DNA of 64,000 nt from Plumapathes pennacea. Lineage: Eukaryota > Cnidaria > Anthozoa > Antipatharia > Myriopathidae. The translations under genes were made by a program, and so were the position numbers. A model generated the notes under the pieces. It had not been told where the DNA came from. It did not search any database and saw only the letters and a program-made list of their open reading frames with translations. The DNA is taken from contig OZ038467.1 of NCBI GenBank assembly GCA_964036295.1, forward strand, positions 8,378,170-8,442,169, given 5' to 3'. Below, one piece after another: positions 58,709-64,000 of the stretch (positions are counted from its first letter, which is position 1; each line of letters opens with the position of its first letter).

Positions 58709-61385
58709 TAAGCCTTAGCAACACGGTTGTGATAACCATGGTAACACTGCAACCCAAGGTCCCGCAAGCTGCACTTAGCTTAATGGATAATAAGCAAACT
58801 AAATATCACAAACTTACTTTATCAGTCACCGCTTCAGTGTTCTTCTTTCATGGAAGATTTGTTTGGAGCATAGTAATCTTGATACCCATGACATCAGCAT
58901 GAGAGTCCACCTGTTCAGCATAATAACAGGAAGTTCGGAGGTTGAGATGATAACACTTGTAACAAATACATGTAACGGGAATTAAACAGCATACCGCACC
59001 CTCTCTTTATGTTGTCTACAAAGGCGACAAATAGGTGAGACTTGTACAAGGTGTGATGCCCAATTTAGAAATCAGGGCACACACATTACGACTGTGTCTC
59101 ACTTGTAATCATATCCGAGACAGTGTCACGATCAGTAGACTGGCGGGGAGAACCGGTAATCATATCCGGACAGGGTCACGATTAGTATAGTCTCGCGGGG
59201 AGAACCGATAAAGTGAGGACCGTCTGCTACACAGAATGGAACAATGATGCAATGACAACTGACAGCTGAATCAACAAGGCAAGCTTTTGAATGACCAGTT
59301 CTCACTTTTGTGCTTCATTTGGGTGCTGACAAAGAGTTTGTCAAAAAAAGTTTGTCTGTATTGTTCTTTCCCAGGTTTCCCTTGGCCGTAAAATAAACAG
59401 GAGGTTATAAAAAATGGCGCCGAGATTTAACCCTTTCACTCCCAAATTCTCCCGACCTTTTAAGAATGACAGGTGTGAGCGATGTGGTGAGAATTGACTG
59501 TCCAATCAGCTTTCATCTGAACCAACTTTCAAATGGTAAATTCTCCATACTGTATAGTCTCTGGTGAGAGACTCAAGAGATAGATCACTCTTGGGAATAA
59601 AAGGGATAGTAGTCTACGATTTCGACATCTCATCGTTGTATCGGTGTGGCGACTCAAAAATAAACACAGGGAATACAAACTTCTTATTGACCGAGCAAAT
59701 ACACCAATCAGAGCGCGCGATTTCACCGGAAGTAGCTCCAGCCATATAATAAAAACATTTAAAACGCGCGTCAGAAAGGCCAGAACATTTTATATCGATG
59801 AACAGAAGTTTCGGGGTCTCGCTAGTTAATACTTTTCTTATTCAAAGCACTTCATATGTGTATAAACAAATATGTACGGGGAGAGATTACTTATTCAATA
59901 AGCACAAGTGCCGTGGAAAGGCTGTCAGGCAATTTAGTTTCTTACTATTAAATGAACGGGCAACGAAGTTGCAGGTACTGAGGTGATGAAGTTTATACAA
60001 ACAGACGTACTCTTATAAGAACAACATATGCAGTTTGCTTAGTATTTTCATACTAATATATGTTTTATTGTTCTTTCTTGCTGCCAACGAACTCCTGCCC
60101 TCTGATTCATTACAGATTAAAAAAACGCCACAAGCCTGGGGCTGACAGATTTTCACGCCCGCATACTTCCGTATTCATTGGATAGTGACTATAAGCACGA
60201 CCAGTCTATTAAACGTGAAGGTCCTTCAGTTTCAAGTTCGACCAGTGCAATATATTTTTTGTAAAAACTGTCAACATATTTCTAAGACTTCGGCTCACAC
60301 AATTTCATTTTTTAATCTAAATTAATGAAGTTATAAAACTAAATGAACAAAAACTTATTTAAAACAATTTGAGACGAGTATAATAAGGTGGAGACACTCG
60401 GTTAGAAAGAGAAAACACTTCCTTTTCATTAGATGAACAAGTACCCCGTGGCTGCAGTACCAGCTGCAACAATATTGTTTTAATGATACAATAATGGTCG
60501 CGGTAGTGAAATTACATCGAACTTTTAATAATTATTATCAAGCGCTCTGCATAGTATAAAGTGATTGGACATTCTCGGATAAGGCACCCGACAACGGATA
60601 TTCCAGCAAAGAACGTTGTGGAAGAAACAAACACCAAAGCGGTTGTAAAGCAAAGGAAAGGTAACTGTTACTCAATCTTGTTTCCTGTCCTAGTTGTACA
60701 GGTCAACTTTATAACTTCAATTTACATCAAATCATACTCAGTCATAAAAAATGTAAATTTAAAACGAGGAAACCGCTCTGTAAATTTATGTATTGAGTCG
60801 ACTAAGGGTGGATGCATGAAAGCTCTGTAAATTGTTTTTCCTTTTACATCGAGACCTACTGTTCGGTACCAGTCAAACTTTCCAAACTTTGTTAACATAT
60901 GAAGATACTGCTGGTAACATCGAATCGATTATTTTGGTCTCTTATCATATGTACTGACTTAGCTAGAGAACTGACGAGAGAGAACGTGAAAATCTACTAA
61001 TAAGACTCTATACCTGAATTCCAAATCTTTAGGCAACAGCCCACAATGGAATTAATACGGACTTACAGTCTTGGTTAACTAGATTAGTTCTTCGATATCT
61101 GTGAATAATGTTGCCTTCACGTCAAACGGTAAACAAGCTGAACTGTAATATTTTTGGTTCAAAACATCCGCGGACAATCTTTCTACCCATGCCAGACCAT
61201 AACGAGGCATGCATGAGTATGAACGTCGGTTTAAACCGACGAATGTAACTTTTAATACAACGTACGAGAGATTAATTTTAAAACAGGAAATTAAAAAGTC
61301 GCCCCAACAAAGAAAAGGTAGAAAATCGCTTCTTTACGAGGTTCGAAAAGTAGCGCAAATCGCGGCGCATTCTTCAAGGGGCAAT
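58709..61385. other. Gene-poor spacer with small repeats
   Basis: No gene is supported. A tandem pair of about 52 bp (GGGGAGAACCGGTAATCATA unit) lies at about 59104-59208. The dispersed motif of 30885 appears in the opposite orientation at about 59675-59750. The ORFs here are under 90 codons and unconserved. Confidence 0.45.
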
Positions 61386-61640
61386 GTCATGAGATGCGCA
61401 TACGCGCGCGTTTGATCGAATCTTGAAACATTGTTTTCAAGTTTTCAAGCGTTTAAAAATCCAAGATTGAGTTCACAAAGGCGGCGAGCGATTTATCGGC
61501 AGATCCACCACCGTTGTGGACGCAATCTTAGATTTTTAAACGCTTGAAAACTTGAAAACAATGTTTCAAGATTCGATCAAACTTGAAAATAATGTTATCA
61601 TGATTCGACCAAACGCGCGCATGCGCATGCGCATGACATG
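61386..61640. mobile_element. Near-perfect palindrome of about 255 bp
   Basis: Arms of more than 50 bp (CGAATCTTGAAACATTGTTT ... and complement, about 61418-61470 and 61530-61582) enclose a 60-bp centre. Outer GCGCATGCGCAT-rich arms are present on both sides, and part of the right arm is repeated (AAACTTGAAAATAATGTTAT). It looks like a MITE that could form a cruciform; no clear target duplication was found. Confidence 0.6.
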
Positions 61641-62020
61641 ACACTGTCTCTTTAAAGAGACCCTTTCACCCTAATGACTGACGGCGGCCATTTTCGTATC
61701 ATACAAAAATGGCGGATTCTTGTGTTTTTCTACGTTTTATCGCGAAATAGATCAGCACAAACTCAGAAAGTGTATTGAATACGGCAAGCAGCGACAGTCA
61801 TAACGTGGGCGCCTCAGGAAGTCGAGCTCCGGATGTAAATATAAACATGGGCGCGCAAAGCATCTACTGTGAGAGGATCTCTTTAAGTCGCGTAGGTGAA
61901 AACAAGTAGATTTTCTTTCAATGTATTTTGAGTTGCGCTAAATTTTGTTTGCCACAGGGTCCCCTTGGTAGAGCACACTGAACGTACAAGATGGCGCAAC
62001 ATTTTTGATCCACACGAGTG
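61641..62020. other. 5' flank of the last B receptor
   Basis: About 380 bp without a recognised feature. It does not resemble the 5' flanks of the other B genes, and the GGTTCTACAG element is absent. Confidence 0.4.
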
Positions 62021-62993
62021 ATGTTGCCGCTTTGGACGCAGATTTTCGGATGGTGTTTGACAGCTGTCATAATCACTGGTAATGGCCTGGTTATCTTTCT
62101 GATCACAACGAGACGAAACCTCAGAACAACAACGAACTGGTTTGTCTTGTCGCTTACAGTGGCCGATTTCGGTGTCGGAACAGTGTACTTTCCACGTGTT
62201 TCCTTCTGCTCAATAAACGATCTCGAATGCGTTAATCACACTGTAATCGTTGTCTACTCCATTGGGGTTTTTTTCGTTTACGCCTCAGTGACAAATCTGT
62301 GCGCACTAACACTGGACCGTTACCTCGCCATCGTTAAACCACTGAGGTACGTCACCTTCATGACGAAGAAGCGCGTGGCTCTCCTCATATTTGCGGCGTG
62401 GAGCGTGGCATTTGTGTTTCTTATTTCTTTCCTCATACTGCTACTAGCTACATCAGGCACAACTAAAAAACATCACATCAAAGGGCTTGACTATCTGCAT
62501 TACTCTTCTATCTATTTTTGCCTGCATCTTCCTTCTGTTTGCTACAGTGCGAATATTCCTCATCGTCAGAAAACATTCAAGACAAACTGCTGTAATGATC
62601 GCCCAGTTGAACTATAACCACAGAATACAACGTGGAAGATTTGCAAATCAAGACGCCGCAGCTACAAAAATGGTCGGTACTGTAGTGGCTGTCTTTGTGC
62701 TCTCATATCTTCTGGACATATATTTCAATATCTGCTGGTTTGGAGAACTATGTTCACCGCATGAAACTATTATTGATATGATCGTACTAACTGTGATGCT
62801 AAACTCTGCGATCAATCCTGTAGCATACGCATTCTTCAAGAGAGAAATGAGAAGAGAACTTAAGCAGCTGTTCCGTCGTAAGCGACAGCAGTCTCCTACA
62901 TCCGGGTCTTTCAATATAGAATTGGAACTGAGAAAACAATTCCGGATGACACTGCGGCGTAAAAATCGAGTTGACCACAGTTGTTCGTGCTAA
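62021..62993 (+). pseudogene. Class A GPCR, family B, divergent, one frameshift before TM5
   Basis: TM1 to TM4 read from ATG 62021 (MLPLWTQIFGW; DRYLAIVKPLRYVTFMTKKR), with an N-glycosylation-type NHT in ECL1. At the A-run 62465-62470 or just after it the frame shifts, and TM5 to TM7 (NPVAYAFFKREMRRELKQLF) continue in the next frame to 62993. The C-tail is the longest of the family, with SPTSGS and a terminal CSC. It is the most diverged copy, but the TM2 and ICL2 DNA is nearly identical to the others. One homopolymer frameshift in an otherwise clean gene could be a sequencing error, so it may be functional. Confidence 0.75.
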
Positions 62994-64000
62994 TTCAGGT
63001 ACAAATAAAATATATGAATAAAATTTAAGCCTCGAGCAAACGGTGGTGACAATAGATGATAACTGATGGGAGTTCGAACTCTCGCGCCCGTTTTGAACAC
63101 GAACGGCTATCTTGCACTATCATGGACTGTCATCAACTATCTGTCGTTTTGTACATGTTTAAATTTTCCATGATAGTCGATGGGAGTTTTGCCCGTTTGA
63201 TCTGCACAGATAGTCAATGACAGTAGGTGATAGTTGCGATCCCTCAATTACCATCAACTATCAGTCACTGTTTGACTGGGCTTTACTAAGCAACTCACTT
63301 TCACACTCATGCGCAATAACTGATAGTACTGTTTACTTCCCGTATAAATGAGTGGCTGCATTGGAGTAAACATAACTACTCTACTCAAAACTCGTTTTTT
63401 TTTCTACATTATTTCATTATGACTATTATGTAGTAGTTCTAAACTCTGCCCACCAACTAAGTTTTGTCGTCAAGTGGCCCGCCAGAATACCTCAGCCTCG
63501 AGTGTGATAGTGACTTAGTACATCAAACTCATTTTCATATGAAAGGTTTTACACTGGCTTTGCTTTGAAACATGTTGTGTTTACATCTGCAATTATACAG
63601 AATGTGATTTCTTTTTTTCTATCTGAGGTTTCTTTGTTGTATCCATGTAAACTACATAAGAAAATCTGAGAAGGGGACTAGGCCTTTCTAATGCTTAAAA
63701 ATGACTATAATAATAACAAGCTGATAACAAAACATCTGCTTAATACTTATTTAACTGAGATAGCTGAGATATTGACTAAACATACGAATTATGTGATGGG
63801 CAAATGAATAAATACGCTGCATGTATTGAAGTGCTGTCACAAGCGATAAAACAGAACTAATGTAATAAAGCCATGGAAATTAGAAAGAAAACAAACGTTG
63901 GAGAAGTTTATATAAAAAAAAAAACAAAATAAAACAAAACAAAAAACAAAAAAACAAAAAAACAAAAAACAAAAAAAAATGAACGTCGTCTCGTTCATCA
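62994..64000. other. 3' flank with a MITE-like repeat
   Basis: From about 63029 to 63283 an inverted-repeat element has ends AAGCCTCGAGCAAACGGTGG and a partial complement, and is filled with GATAGTTGATG-type units in both orientations; it resembles the MITE at 23255 in style. The sequence near 63480-63510 (GCCCGCCAGAATACCTCAGC) recurs near 25720 and 46790. The window ends in a (CAAAA)n-type tract (63915-63980). No gene. Confidence 0.45.

Overview
The window looks like nuclear DNA of an anthozoan cnidarian, most likely a stony coral; the species cannot be told from the sequence. It is AT-rich and gene-poor. It carries intronless coding exons for class A GPCRs in tandem, and the spacers are packed with short DNA transposons, Helitrons and retroelement debris. 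No bacterial signals (operons, ribosome binding sites, CRISPR) are present.

Every convincing host gene is a rhodopsin-like GPCR on the + strand. There are two paralogous families. Family A (about 330 aa, ERM instead of DRY, NPIIY, a conserved C-tail motif IEMRNRAE) has a C-terminal piece at 1-387, a broken copy at 9639-10678, a pair of frameshifted copies at 17166-18105 and 35230-36199, two intact near-identical copies at 23813-24808 and 38978-39973, and an N-terminal relic near 6449. Family B (about 290 aa, DRY, NPVAY, almost no N-terminus) has intact copies at 27824-28693 and 49555-50436, a copy without TM7 at 32203-32988, and broken copies at 43075, 45589, 55680 and 62021. Both families lack the TM3-ECL2 disulfide cysteine and the TM5 proline, as the melanocortin/EDG/cannabinoid/adenosine (MECA) group does. 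Ligands are unknown.

Layout: 1-2.1 kb is duplicated at 10.3-12.65 kb. A larger cassette (A-pseudogene, A-intact, B, B) at about 16.7-32.9 kb is repeated at about 34.5-46.3 kb. More degraded pieces of the B half recur at 46.7-50.4 and 53.2-56.6 kb. Comparing the two cassettes gives empty sites for three insertions present only in the first: a 2.86-kb Harbinger-type element (18548-21404) with an intact MYB-like gene but a gutted transposase; a 1.48-kb Helitron (28708-30189) placed 15 bp behind the stop codon of an intact receptor; and a 336-bp palindromic retro-insertion (30361-30696) that duplicated the displaced poly(A) signal. Together they explain the roughly 4.5-kb length difference.

Other elements recognised from ends and target-site duplications: a retro-inserted fragment with a well-formed type I hammerhead ribozyme (3024-3103, minus strand), a minus-strand TRIM-like LTR element (4553-6286) nested in an inverted-repeat element, a 946-bp foldback element with a 9-bp target duplication (7385-8330), several MITEs, two more copies of the same Helitron family (51702-53191, 58269-58708) and a Helentron-like element (about 47635-48055).

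The picture is a birth-and-death GPCR cluster in which duplication, gene conversion and transposon insertion are all visible. An uncollapsed-haplotype assembly artefact is the main alternative explanation for the duplicated cassette.
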